A stretch of DNA of 60,000 bases from Takakia lepidozioides (Eukaryota; Streptophyta; Takakiopsida; Takakiales; Takakiaceae). The stretch covers positions 17,052,001-17,112,000 of the forward strand of contig CM060733.1 in the NCBI GenBank assembly GCA_030704615.1. Direction: 5' to 3'. Shown here piece by piece: positions 10,202 through 22,344 of the stretch. The position numbers and the translations under genes are program-made. The notes under the pieces were generated by a model. The model was not told the DNA's origin. It was given only the letters and a program-made list of their open reading frames with translations, and did no database searches. Every line of letters starts with the position of its first letter. The stretch's first letter is position 1.

Positions 10202-11765
10202 TTAACTATGGAAGCCTAAAGCCTCCTCCTCTGTAAGTAACTCGCACAATGCACTATTTTTTGCTCTGACATCAACAAAGTACCATCTTGTCCCATGACC
10301 TGCACAAGATCCAACTTAGGTTGTTTTGGTCTATTATTAGGTGATACAGAGCTCTTTAGACAGCCTCAAAAAATTTAGACATCTGCAAGACATTGTAACC
10401 TCTCATCTTAAAAAAAGTCTAATAGGTACATTCTCTTTTCTCTCTCTCAGAAATGCTAGGGCAGCTTACCTTCACAAGGTGCACCACTTTTGGCCAGATT
10501 TCAAGTGCCTTATTTTTCTCATGCATTCTCCTAAGCTCTTTGTGCTTTCCATGGACATTATAAAGTTCAATTCATTCTTTCTTTCTCTCATAATCATCAA
10601 TGGTATCCTGTATGGCACGATGGCCTCCATGTCTGTCTTAGCTAACCCATGCAAAATTATCATATAATTAGGAATGGTTGTCACCCCCACTATCAATGAT
10701 CTTCTTCAAATGGACAAAGGATTGTCGGCCCATAAAGTGCTCTGTGCATTGTGCATTCTATTCGTATGTGCTCACAAAGAATAGGTACCTGCAATGCAGC
10801 CAGACGCTCCTCTTCTGAGGATGGCTGATGGTGCACAGCTGATTGATCATCTAACCTTTTACAGACAGTCTGCAGATTGTGGACAGTTAGTTAGTCCAAC
10901 AGAGGGATAAAAGCCTCATCTGTGTAAGTGCATCCAATGATCTGCAACCAACTGAAAAACAAGGTGCCTGCAAATCAACGTACAGGAGCCATCCATCGGC
11001 AAGTATTGCAGTCGATGCAAGTATGGTCTGTCCCATCCACAACCACACATCCACACAAACGTCCACGTTATGCAGCTGTTTACTGTCTTAAACCAACCTG
11101 CAGCAGCTGTTCAGCATCTGTCCCTCCAGAACATGGAATGACAGTGGAGAGAGGTAAGAAACAACGGTTTGGCTTTATGGCCAGTTTTGGCCGAAATTGG
11201 ACCATCACTGACAATTTTGTCAATCATGAAACCTACAATTCAGCCATTAGAAACTAATTTGCGCTCTGTATATGTCCAACCAGCTTCAGCCTACCTGCCT
11301 AAAACGAGACCAGAATTGCAGACAAGTCACATTCAAGGAACTGAGAAATGCTGGCATCCACACACTACCCAGCCCAGAACCAAGCGAATCTGTGTCGACT
11401 TGTGGGCTTCTAGGATCTGGAGAATGTTTGTAAAGCTGTCCACTCATACCACAAGCTTCACAATAGCTGAATTTCTGAGTTGCCCTCTGACAAAGTCTCT
11501 TTCAAACTTTCCATGGGTCTACTCCGAGTTAGCCAACGTTGAAATACAAAGGCAGGTAAAACAACAACCTACCCACGTAAAAATCGCCATCTACATTCTG
11601 CGGCCTTGGTGACCGAGGTGCAGTCTTTGAAGTGATGGCCCTTACAGACAGCCCTCGCACCCTTATCTCCTCCTGCTGCTGCTGCCCCTGTTTCCTACCA
11701 GGGAGTTGCCGTCCCAGCCCTACGAGCTGTGCTGCCCTGCTGTGTACCGCTAAAGAACGCTCCAT
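10202..11765 (-). pseudogene. Metallo-beta-lactamase/ferredoxin pseudogene (copy A)
   Basis: Four of the eleven exons of the intact gene at 23685-28200 are recognisable: exon 1 (11573-11765, with one extra Glu codon), exon 2 (10984-11027, holding CIDCNTC), exon 3 (10789-10869) and exon 11 (10202-10299). Their lengths, phases and splice sites match copy B. Exons 4-10, which encode nearly all the metal-binding residues, were removed by a single deletion near 10405. The 3' breakpoint coincides with the end of a short dispersed repeat present in B at about 26685-26755. Confidence 0.87.
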
Positions 11766-12065
11766 GCTGCAGGTCCTCAGCACTAGCGTCTCTCACAATG
11801 TCCCGACTGACTGCGAAAGAGAGATGACTTGTCAATATTGCAATTGCCTGGACACAGCCATACTCCTTGTATAACATGTGCAACACACATGCATCCAAAT
11901 GCAACTGACGCAATTCAACACGGCTACATCTTCCCTACCACAACCTTACGTGAAAAATGGCTAGAGCTGACCCCACAAACATCCTGCCACACTGCTGGCT
12001 TTTGGTAATCAGTAAATGCTGCCCACCATCATCGGTAATTCATACATAGCGTCCGAAGCAAATAC

Positions 12066-12636
12066 TTAGCAGAACTGGAGCAATCCAAGGTCTCGTCGCA
12101 GGCGGGGTCGCGCACTGGCGATGGTGATCCGGAGGCGGAGTTGATGGATGATGCGCAAAAGAGCGTGCTGGTGCAAGCGGAAGTGCAGCGCATGAGGCGT
12201 CTCCCGGCCTCCAGTGCGTATGCCACTCATAGGCTGAAAAGTGCTTGACAAAATGCTCCAGCTCTTGTCGAAGGTGTTCATCTCTCCCTTTTTTGAGCAC
12301 CTGTCCTTCTTCGGTCGATCAATTCGTTGCAGCAGCACCGCATTTATCCCTGTGCTTTCCTGTTTCTAACTTGTTATTCATGTTCCAAAACTTGTGTATC
12401 TGTCGTGTTTTCTATGTTGTGTTACGTTCGGTCTTCGCGTGTCCTTAGCCGTGCCTTTCTTTATAGTGGAAGACTTCCGTAGCCTTTGTACTAGTTCATA
12501 CTTAAGCCATGAGGCTTTCCTCGGTGGAAGGAAATGCAGCGGTTGAGCAATTCATGTCTCCCGTCTGGATGGACAGGTCAAGTACGAGCAGGTGAAGTAT
12601 GAGGTAAAGAACTGCCTGAAGAGACTGTTTCAGTAA
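12066..12636 (+). pseudogene. 3' exons of an unrecognised gene, frameshifted
   Basis: Starting at the copy A boundary, a plus-strand frame to 12273 encodes a hydrophilic helical stretch with the strings AELMDDAQKSVLVQAEVQRM and LPASSAYATHRLK. One extra A near 12240 shifts the frame; the downstream frame reads as further helix up to a GT donor at 12274. A last exon at 12577-12636 reads VKYEQVKYEVKNCLKRLFQ and stop. No start is present. The regular helical pattern suggests a real conserved protein, but I do not recognise it. Confidence 0.45.
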
Positions 12637-13934
12637 AGCTAGTACAAAGACTGTTTGATGCTTCGATTGTCTAGATTATTTGTCTTCCTATGGTTGGGAA
12701 CTGTAACATGACAAGGAGGTTCGTTCAGTCGAAATTTTTTGTGTGGCAGTAGTAAGCCTGATTCCCCAATCAAATCTCGAGATTCAATGGCCGTTGGCTG
12801 TTCATACTTGTTTTGTGGATGTCATGTGTGGTTGACTGGCTGGACAAAGATGTTTCTGAGGAAGGGAACTGAAGGATCTGAAAGAAGGTTTGGTGGTATT
12901 TGTGAGTTAATAATGACTAAAGTTTTGATAGATCGAACACTTTCAGAGGCTGACGAGTTGGAGGTTCTTTCTGCCAAATTGTCTTTCTGAATTCTAAGGT
13001 AATCTGCATGTTGTTTGAGTTCTGCAGCCTCCCTAATCTCTCTTTCAAGGTGTCTTTCCTTCTTTCCTTGGCCTTGGTTTACTGTGACCCATGAGCCTTG
13101 TTCTCTCCATTTCTGCTCTAGGCACAACATCTATGCAAGGAAGGGTACAGTAAGCAAAAGAGTAACAAGTACACTTGTTCTTAATGAGAATGCTATCATA
13201 GTCTTCTGATCACATACATGGGTGTGGTTTGCAGGCTTGCGAGTCTCTAGGTTGAGGTTCTAAGCCTGCTGATGATGAACCATCACAGAACGCACACCAC
13301 ATTGCCCCAGTTGAGATCTCTCTTTCTTGCTCTTGCTATGGACCATTTGGCCTCTTTCACTCTCTTCCCTTCTCATTTCAGAAAATACTGATAACATTGT
13401 GCGAACACTCAGCGACAGTGGTGGACACGGTCAATGTCACCCAACACAGTTCGACTTCTATAGCTGCAGCCACATGGGGATACAGATCTCACACCTCCAT
13501 GTTGGACCTACTGTTGTAATCTGCATTACAAAACCTCCACATGTTTTGGATGCTTGCACCTGTCTTTCATTCGTATAAACTACAGTTCTAGCATAGTAAC
13601 ATCAGACATGTAGTTTTGCCATATCTGAAAATGAAGACATTCATAATATAGTGATTTGCTTTGTTATACTCTTCATAGCAAAATCTCGTACCCTTAACAT
13701 CCAGACCTTAAGGCAAAGAAAAGAGAACAGCCTGAAATTTAGTGCACCATGTTCTGCTTCAACAATGGCCAAGTACGGCCTCCCCTAGTGATCTGCACAA
13801 CATCCAACTTGGTTGTTTGTTGTAATTTGAGACACAGTAGGGGATACAAAGCTCTTAAGATGGCCTCAAACGGATCAGGTATGCTCTAACATGAAATGGT
13901 TTCCTCTTGCAAGTCTGGAAAATATTACCTCTGT
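12637..13934. other. Intergenic DNA downstream of the HNL locus
   Basis: No gene is firmly supported. A minus-strand frame at 12822-13130 has a helical, charged stretch (EIREAAELKQHADYLRIQKD), but no partner exon or family is recognised. About 13260-13590 is an inverted copy of about 1510-1850. The remainder is AT-rich with no clear structure. Confidence 0.35.
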
Positions 13935-16900
13935 TTAAGAATAAAGCTTTGTTTCCTCCGGCAAGTCTGGAAAACGATCTAACATCATACATCCCTGAAG
14001 ATCAACTGTTTGTAGACTTGTTAGCTGCCCAAACGAGCGTGGCAAACTCTGCAGATTCACACAGTTGCTGAGGTCCAATGTGGTCAGCCCTGTAAGCTGC
14101 CCAATGGATTCAGGTAGTCTTTCCAAGTTCACACAATTGCTCAACACCACCGTCTTCAGCTTCTTAACCTTCCCTATGTCTTCGGGCAGTTCTCGCAAGT
14201 TCTTACAACCATCTAAATATAACTCTTGCATCGCCTCGTTCAAAAATGGACCAATGTCAAACACACCTGTGCAGCCACTCAACCAGAGCACCTCTAGCTT
14301 ATCCAAAGCTTGGAAAGCAGCCAAAACATAGCTGCTCACGTACACATTGCAAAACCCCAAATCGAGCCACTTGAGCTTTGGCAGGGTATGAATCATCAAT
14401 CGGATGGTCCGACACTCGTCTGACAAACGACTGCAGTGTGACAAATTGATCTTCTCAAGATATTCCAGTCCCACAATGTGGACGGAATACAGATTATAAC
14501 AATGTGAAGCATCCAAAATGCGTAGACGTTCCAACTTGTGAATGTTGGGTAGCTTCGTCGGCAGCCGCGCAGTATCAGAACCCGAAGACCTGCTAGCGGC
14601 CACACCAACTCCTGAAAATACTTTCATATTCATCAAAATGATGTATAACAGATGCATAATTGAATTGAATTGGACATGCATAATTGAAAACACTTGTGCT
14701 TTCGTAGCTCTCAGAGGTTATTTTTTCCTCGCTCTTTCAATGCCTGGTGCTTAAAATATATATATATATATATACCCTATCTATTCCATTTTTATTGTTA
14801 AATGAAATTGGCAAGTAAACCCATTCAAATGCAACCAGTAAATGATATGCAAGTATGTTGGCTACATGATTTCTCTTGCTTGTCTATTTAATCCAACCGA
14901 AACTTCAATTATTGCGACGTGAACTGTAACAGTTCATAAATTAAGAAAGAAAAGACTCCAAACAAAAATCAGTATTAAAAAAAAAACTTTGATATGTCTA
15001 AGTAAAGGCTAGTAAATAATGTATAGAGAATGACTGTGGTGGATAAGCACATAATTCGTACCTTCCAAAACTGGTTCAGATCTTCTCAGTAACTGTTGGA
15101 TGGTGGTAAAGTCTAGCCTGTCCAATTCTCTCCAAAGCTGTTTGATGCTGCTGTTGGTCAAATCTAGGATGGCCAATTCTCGCAGTCGCAACAACCTTTT
15201 AGGTGTACACTCTTCCCCATCTCATGCCACTGTAGCCATCGTAGTTGTTGTGGGTAAGCATCACAGTGGCCTTTGCAATGGTCAAGAAAAAGCAAACGCA
15301 ACTTCTTCATTGGAATGAAATTGAAGGTGGGCATAGGTAGTTTGCTGCCGCAAATAGATAGACCTTGTACATTGAGTGTAATCTGCACAAATACAATAGC
15401 AAATGTCAGAATAGTTTCTTGCACATTCACAACATCCCCTCACAATGCACTTTGAAAGAAATTTGATGTACTAAGATCGGCCAAACCTAACAACCACAAC
15501 AATTGGCTAAGTAGATGTGTAACTAACCTAATACTTGAGAGAGAGAGAGCCGACAATCGGCATAACTAAGAGCCACTTCACCTTTCAGCTGCCTACTATT
15601 GTCGGTGGGCTCCAACATATTTCACGCTCTTCTTCATTATACTATATATATATATACATATGTATGTATACCCTCCCCATCTCACCAACAACACCCAAAT
15701 GAATCATCATCTCGAAATCCTTGCACCCCTCTCTTTAAAAAAAAATCCACCTAGCAACAGTTTGCCTGACAGATGACAAAGTCATCGGCTCAACCATTAG
15801 CCTAACTTTTCTTGTTAAATTAACGTGAATTAAGCAGTAATCAGCCCAAGCAGTACAGCCTAACGTGTTAAACATTACAGGCTATCTGAACGGAACAAGC
15901 CATGCAGAGGATTACCTTCTCCTCTAGCAAGGCCTCCTTTGACATAAGCACATATAACTGCAACTGCCTTGGTACCATCTATGCAATCTTCCTTGACAAG
16001 GCGTTTCCTCTTTTTATGGCCTCCTCTGATTTTGGCATCCACAACCGCAACTGATCCTCTGATTCCATATTTGCAATCTTCCTTCCCATATCGCGCACCA
16101 CATCATGCATATTGAAGCCATTTTTATCACCAAACTCTTGTCCACAAGGCGCAATAAACTACGGAGTGGCCATTCTGTGGAATCTACCCAAGCTTCTTTG
16201 GAAACATCCCGATCTTGTCCAAGGAGGAAACAAGTAATGTCGAGAAATATCCGTTTGTCATCATTGGACAAAGCATCGAAACTAATAGACAACTGCTTAA
16301 AAATCTTTTCATCTGGACTCAGAACCACACTGGTTTTTAGCTTTTCAAGGACATCATCCCACATGCCAAGGTCAAAGTCCCACTTTAGAAGTGAGCCAAT
16401 AACTTTCAAGGTCAATGGATGTCCACCACAAGCTGCCACAACATCGTCTACACGTGCTTGCAACCCATCTGCTTCTTTAGGGACTGATTCACCAAAAGCA
16501 TGGAGTTTGAAAAGATCTTCCGCTTGACCAGAGTCAAGTATGTTTACTTCGTAGCATTCATCAACCCCTGATTGTTTGAACACCCCTCTGTCACGAGAGG
16601 TCACAATCATACAACTACCACTTCCTCCAAGCTCGCTTCCCAAGTCACGTACCTGATCCCAATTATCTACATCATCCAAGACGATCAACACCTTTTTTTT
16701 GCACAATAGTTGTTGCAAAAGATCTTTGCCTCGATGGGAATTGTACACTTTGCTCTTTTTATCATTGCAAAGGTCCTCCAAGAGTTGTTGTTGCAGAGAA
16801 AATAGACCAGTGTCAGGTAGTTTTGCTATGTGATCCCTTACATCATACAAGAAACTTGTGGCTTCATACCTTGAGCGGATGCAATAGTAGATTTCTTTTG

Positions 16901-18780
16901 CAAGCGTGGTCTTTCCAATGCCCCCCATTCCCCATATGCCCACAGAGCAATTCTGCTCAATAAGTTGTATAACAGTATTGACACGTTTCTCAAGCCCAAC
17001 AAGGACTTCGAAACATTTATAACACCAACCTGAGAACAAATTTACAAACCAATCAGTGTGGTAACTAGAAAGTTACTAAACAATCAATCAGAGAATAGGT
17101 TGAATGAATTGTCAAGCATTGCATAAATCACGATTTACACATCCGTTTTAAACCAAACAAAATATTCTCAGCTTTATGTCCACACAATGTGTCAAATTTG
17201 AACATGAGAGGCCTACCTCAGGTTCACGATGCAGTTGTGTTTCAAGAGCATCAACAATTTATCGGAGATAACATGGTGCTTGTCGGGTGGCTGACAAACA
17301 TCCATATGATTGGAATCCTCCAATGTGATGTAGTTTCGTCCAGCAAGTCTTACGGCAGAGGAGTACGGCACAACCCAACCCTATAGACAATTGTAGTACA
17401 CTTATAGCACCTTAAACCTCCTCGGTGCACAATCGTGCGATATCGAAAATACACCAACACAACTACATGACTACTTAGAACTTGTCCTAGAAGACACATA
17501 TTCCATGCAGTGTTATCTATAAGCACACATCATTTATGGCCCTACATAGATTACAACAACATTCCAATGTTTATAGATTGAAGGTGCTCACAACTCACAA
17601 CCTTTGATATAGGTTGGCAGGACCACTTGACCTTGTATCACTAAACCAACACGTGTAAACTTGTTGAAATGTAGCTGTTATACAACTGCTCTCCTCTTCA
17701 AACCTCTTCTAAGCGGTCAAACACCCTATCGAACTTCCCTTGGTTTGCCCCAACAACCCATACCACATTGCATAGGTAAAATTTGTTAACTTACCAACGT
17801 CTTTGTCGGTTTGCCCTCTGCAAAAGCATAGATGTCGATTTGGCGAGGTCCAACAATATCCTCAAAATCTGTTGATAGACACTCCATCTGTTCTTCAAAT
17901 GGTCTCAAGGTCTTCATTATCCCTCCAAAAGGTGTGGGTCCAAACAAACCCCTGCATTTCTTAGCATAACCTATAGTGTCCACCCCAGAATGTGGGACTG
18001 CATAAAATGCAATTCCCCGAAGATTCTGTAGAAAAGCTTTTGTATTGGCAAAAGCTCGCCCATCCAGGTCGTTTCTGATATGATGTTGCATTGCCGTCCT
18101 TGCAACCTCAACCACTAACCTCTTGATGACGAGTCCTCCGAAGCTATGGCCTACCAGCACAATGGGTTTATGCCATCGAAGATTTGAACTACACAACAAT
18201 ACCGTGTCACAACAAAGAATGTCTTAAAAAACTACCACACATTCGCACCATCCTCCTGTCAAGAGATCATGAGCATACATTGTGGGAGGGGTATGGAAAT
18301 TTCTTGTAATCTATGTTCAATCTCACCTATAATTTGCAGTGTACTGCAAAGTCAATGACACTTCCACTAATATACATAAGAATCCTCAACTTCCAGACTA
18401 AATAATTGAACCCAACAGATATTGCAATTGATAAGGGAGAGCATTACCAGTACACCTCTAGAGCAATACCACTAGAACCAAGGCTTTGAAACAGGAAATC
18501 TGAAGCACGAGATGATTCACAAATATAGTGTGTTGTGTACAGCTGAGACTTCAAAGTAGGACTTTGACATATGAAACTCATGGACATCCGTTCCCTCACA
18601 TACACTCGCATGGATAGCCGTAGCTGCTGGACAACCCATACTCGTATCTCTAGACAATTGAAGATATAATAAGACCGAAATTTCTCGGTGGGGGTGGCAT
18701 ACCGGAGGGGTTTCGTTCCTTCTGCTGCTCTCGGCCGTTGTTCCACCCCCACCCTCCACCCTCTCGTTCATATGCTCCAT
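13935..18780 (-). pseudogene. Hydrolase-NBS-LRR (HNL) immune-receptor-type gene, frameshifted
   Basis: Minus-strand exons in order. An N-terminal hydrolase exon ends at 18448 with a GTAATG donor. Exon 17795-18188 has the nucleophile elbow GHSFGG and a later PHSG histidine. Exon 15916-17029 holds NB-ARC: P-loop GMGGIGKTT, kinase-2 VLIVLDDVD, RNBS-B MIVTSRDR, GLPL-like GGHPLTLKVIG. Exons 15062-15382 and 13935-14611 encode leucine-rich repeats of the LxxLxxLxLSxC type. Hydrolase-NBS-LRR genes were described from liverworts as presumed intracellular immune receptors. At least two frame breaks are visible: just before the MHD motif (MHDVVRDMG lies in another frame, near 16110) and in the first LRR exon near 15210. 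A further shift is likely near 14550. The FVHG start of the hydrolase was not found. It is probably a decayed gene; sequence errors are the alternative. Confidence 0.8.
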
Positions 18781-18789
18781 TCAGTCACA

Positions 18790-20239
18790 GCAGATGTGCG
18801 CGCTAAATGTCGTCCTATGCATCGCACCACATTCACACTGCCCGTACTTGAGCTAGCCACTGTAGTCACGGAATGTCCTTTTAGCTACATCACTCATTCC
18901 AGTTCGAGCTCGCCCTTCTCTTGAAGACTTGTATCACCGACAGTGTAGTGCGCAAATGCACAAAAGTGGTATGAGCTACACCATCACTAAATGTAGTGCC
19001 AGAAACACACGAACGATCTGCTGCTCAAAGCAAAGGGGCATACACGAGAATGCGCCAGCGGCAGCAGAGAGACGACCGGTGTCGCTATCAGAGAGCTACA
19101 ATAGAGTCAAAGATGACGTGCGTGGTGAAATATGGCAAACTCTCTTGGCAAGTGAAGGGCCAAACCCTTTGAAGCGTTGGGTGGCATCTATAATATGACC
19201 CCATGTCCGATTACGTAACACTAGGCCCAACTTAAATGACATCTTTAAACCCAAAAAATTCACACTGTTTCATATATACTAGGGTAGCCTGTGCCGTTGG
19301 CCCAAGTGTCCAGTGTCATCTAGCAATCCCCTATATATCCCAATGCGTCTCCTATGGTGGAGGCCAAGTGCGACCTCCAGTTCAGCCTGTGCCATTGGCC
19401 CAAATGTCCAATGTCATCTAAGTTTTTTTTTCCACAGAGCCTACAACCAGATTAGAACCAGAGACGTTTTCCTTGATATCTCTCCCCTCGAGGCTCCAAC
19501 CATTGTCCCAAGGAATGCCCACTTTGCCATTTTTGCTATTTTTTGCGAATTTCCAGCGACCAAAAGGACTTGAAATTCCAAATATGTCACATGAAAGGCC
19601 AATCATTGCTCCAGGAAAGCCCACTTTGCTATTTTTCTCAAATTTTCAACGACCCAAAGCACTTGGAACTCCATATCTCCCACACCGCTGGTCCCAAAAT
19701 CATGAGACCAAGCCCGTACACCCCTTCTCACCAAGGGCTTTCCAACGGCACCAAGCACCCGCGTTGGGCCCGCGGTCTGGGAGATCTCAATGACGTTACA
19801 AAACAAAACAAAACAAACAAAACAAAACAAGCGTCTGGATTCATATATTGATATTATAAAAAGAAAACCTGGGAGCCACAGCCCTTGATGAGGGGGAAAA
19901 ATTAACCCCCTTTCATTTATGGGCCATGGAGACCTACAGGATGGTCAACGCCCAGCCCACACACAGGGCAGGGCAACGGGTTTGAACCCCAAACCACACG
20001 ATGTGCACTTACCAGATGACTCAACACCCCCACGAAAATAGGTTCGGAGAAGCTTCAGACATCTGGAGAACTCATTTTTTGTTTTGTCGGGCACTCCGGT
20101 CAGATTCCAGAAAATTTGACGATGATGACGTGGCTACAATGGCGCGGCGATGATGACGTGGTACTATGGCACCCTATTCCTGCTCTACGCTAAACCTTCG
20201 GTCGTCGCTAAATTTTTCTAAGAAAATAGTTGGCCTCAG
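18790..20239. other. Non-genic DNA with short direct repeats
   Basis: No gene is seen. A 38-bp motif starting AGCCTGTGCC occurs at about 19287-19323 and 19384-19420. A second pair (about 19508-19590 and 19612-19690) shares CCCACTTTGC and CGACC-AAAG strings with roughly 100-bp spacing. An AAAAC-type simple repeat lies at 19798-19830. About 19885-20025 resembles about 7585-7760, including a tRNA-like string GGGTTTGAACCCC. GATGATGACGTGG occurs twice near 20125 and 20150. Confidence 0.4.
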
Positions 20240-20324
20240 CTAGAGCCATATACTTGTGAGGCAGTGTATGGGGCAGCGGGTCCCGCAGCAAAGGCCAACC
20301 CTTCAAGTGTCTGGGATGTTACTA

Positions 20325-20840
20325 TCCCCTCCTGTGGTAGCAGCGGGCGTGGTGTGCTTGGTGGGACGCGGAGAACCCATAGGAGCCAGCTTACGGACTT
20401 TGTACAGGTTGCTCTAACTTGAGAAGAAGGATTCTCTCGGCGAATGATGGCAACCTTCACTAGAATGGCAGGGCAGCAACCCACCTAAAGAAATTCGAAA
20501 CCAGGTTGGTCACATCACCCAGTAAAGCTTACCAAATGCTGCATCCCCTGGAACTAATTAGGATATGAGGTGGAATCATAATCCTTTGCGAGAACTGTGC
20601 ACGCTGAACCCTAGACCCCAACACTTGACTCTAGATGCTGCAAACACAAATTACACTGACAATCAGCCGGGGAGTGAATTGCACTGGTCACACAATTACC
20701 AAGTGCCAGCGTATTTCTGTGTCGGTTCTTGCTCTGATAGGGAAATCTGGGATACGTGCATGTTCATCGGCTTCCATGAAAAAGCTCAATTGGACTCACA
20801 CAGAGCAGAGATAACTATAACTCTTTAATAAACGTGGTCC
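20325..20840 (-). pseudogene. Duplicated 5' fragment of BDP1 (promoter and start of exon 1)
   Basis: On the minus strand this segment aligns with 35880-36425, the promoter, 5' leader and first codons of BDP1. Shared strings include CTGCCATTCTAGTGAAGGTT and CCACAGGAGGGGATA/G. The start codon is kept at 20378-20380, followed by MGSP-PTK and TGGD in register with the intact gene, and homology ends about 20 codons in. It lies inside the sequence that region 379-760 lacks, so it was either inserted left of copy B or deleted from region 1. It cannot make a working protein. Confidence 0.7.
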
Positions 20841-21558
20841 CTGCCAGGACAATTGAGGTGATGTACGAGAAAGGTGCTCAATCCTCAACCATGCCAACTT
20901 GTGTTACTCACAAAGAGGGGTACCCATTTGGATCCTGATCGTTGTAAGACAGGAAGTTACAATCCAGGTCTGCTCGTGTGAGAAGGACATTGGTAGAGTT
21001 GTCTGGGCTTCGGTCTTTCGAAGTTGATGTGGAAAAACTTGTTTGTTGGCAACATTCTGCTGTTGGTGTATCTGTAGGTGATGGTTCAGCATCAAACATT
21101 CTTTTGCAACACTAGTGGGTAGGGGTGGTATATACCTTCAGAAGAATAGTAAGCAGTTTCTTTTGCAGAGTGTAAAGTGGGGTGAATATGGTTGGCAGAT
21201 AAGGATGCATGGGGGTACAAAGAAGTTTCTCCACAATTAGGCTGAGAGACAGTTTCCAGAAGATCTTTACCACAGCTTGAGCTTGACACTGTGTCCTTCA
21301 TGCAGGAACACGGCTGTATGTTCCTTTGGCCTTCTTTGCTTGGTTTTGTCTTGTTTGTACGATGCTGACCTTGTTCTGGTGTTTTGGTTTCTCTCCTTGT
21401 CTCACAATCTCTGCATTCTACACTAGGCCGAAGATGGCTATTATTTTCTACTTCATTGTAATGTGTTCTCTACTGAATGAGTGGCCCACTTTGAAAGGAT
21501 AAAATAGACTGTCACTACACCTCTTTCCGTTCAGTTTGAGAGGCTTGTGACACCATGG
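20841..21558. other. Non-genic flank of copy B
   Basis: No gene is seen. Positions 21056-21303 match 470-760 in direct orientation. Positions 21304-21558 have no counterpart beside copy A, where 761-8181 intervenes instead. Confidence 0.4.
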
Positions 21559-22344
21559 GTCTGAGTTTTTTGGGGGAAAGGTGCTCCAAATTGATGCTAG
21601 AGTTGTGCTCTTTCTACCCCTGGGCGATCATGCCCTCAGTGGTATCTCAAAGCCAAGGTTTTGAGGATAGCTGCAAATGATTACATTCTCTCTTTGGCAC
21701 AAGCCTAGAGCATGTAAACCCTTTCTCTGCCTGTCTCTGCTTCTCCAAGACCAGCGTCTCAGGTGGTTGGATGATGGATGAAGGAGATGGCTTGTAATGT
21801 TTCTGGTTCCATAATGAATCACTACAACTCATTAGGCTTTTGCATGACCAATCTGTGGCTCCATGTGAAGAGCATCCATTAGGTATGGCAGCTTCACCTT
21901 TCAGCTATGGCGTTCTCAGCTCTGGTGGGATTCCTCTAGGGTTAGCACATTTATGTCGCACACATTTTATTCATTTTGATAGCACCCATCTTTCTCTCTT
22001 TCCCCAAAGAAGAGACAATGAAGAGTCTTACATCACCCCTGCAGCCGCCTGCAGCTCAGGACCTCCCAATCAACAGGGTTGGTGTTATTTTCTGTCCTAG
22101 CTGTGACACCCACTTTGTAACTGTTATCCACATTGAAGCTGGATCCTGTTTTGATCACATCATAATTTGTGTCTCCCAAAATTGTCCTTTGGATCTGTTA
22201 ACCTTTTTGGGGTCATGATTCATCTGTTGTGTGATTTTCTGATTCTTGACGCTACGAATTGAGGAGGCTTGGAGGTAGCAGTGGCTGAGCAACAAATTGA
22301 GTAAGGCTTAGCCAAGGATCTATCTGGGTGCAGAGGTTGCAGCT

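Larger units (their letters stand above)
8182..12063 (+). repeat. Segmental duplication, copy A (decayed)
   Basis: This block aligns in direct orientation with 21559-28507. The left junction is sharp: homology starts right after the A-rich 30-mer at 8152-8181. It ends near 12063, where copy B diverges after GTCCGAAGCA. Relative to B it lacks about 2.86 kb (B about 23895-26750) and has 8640-8945 in place of B about 22000-22475. Both genes in it are broken, while both in B are intact. The two copies are close to identical over long stretches. Confidence 0.85.
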
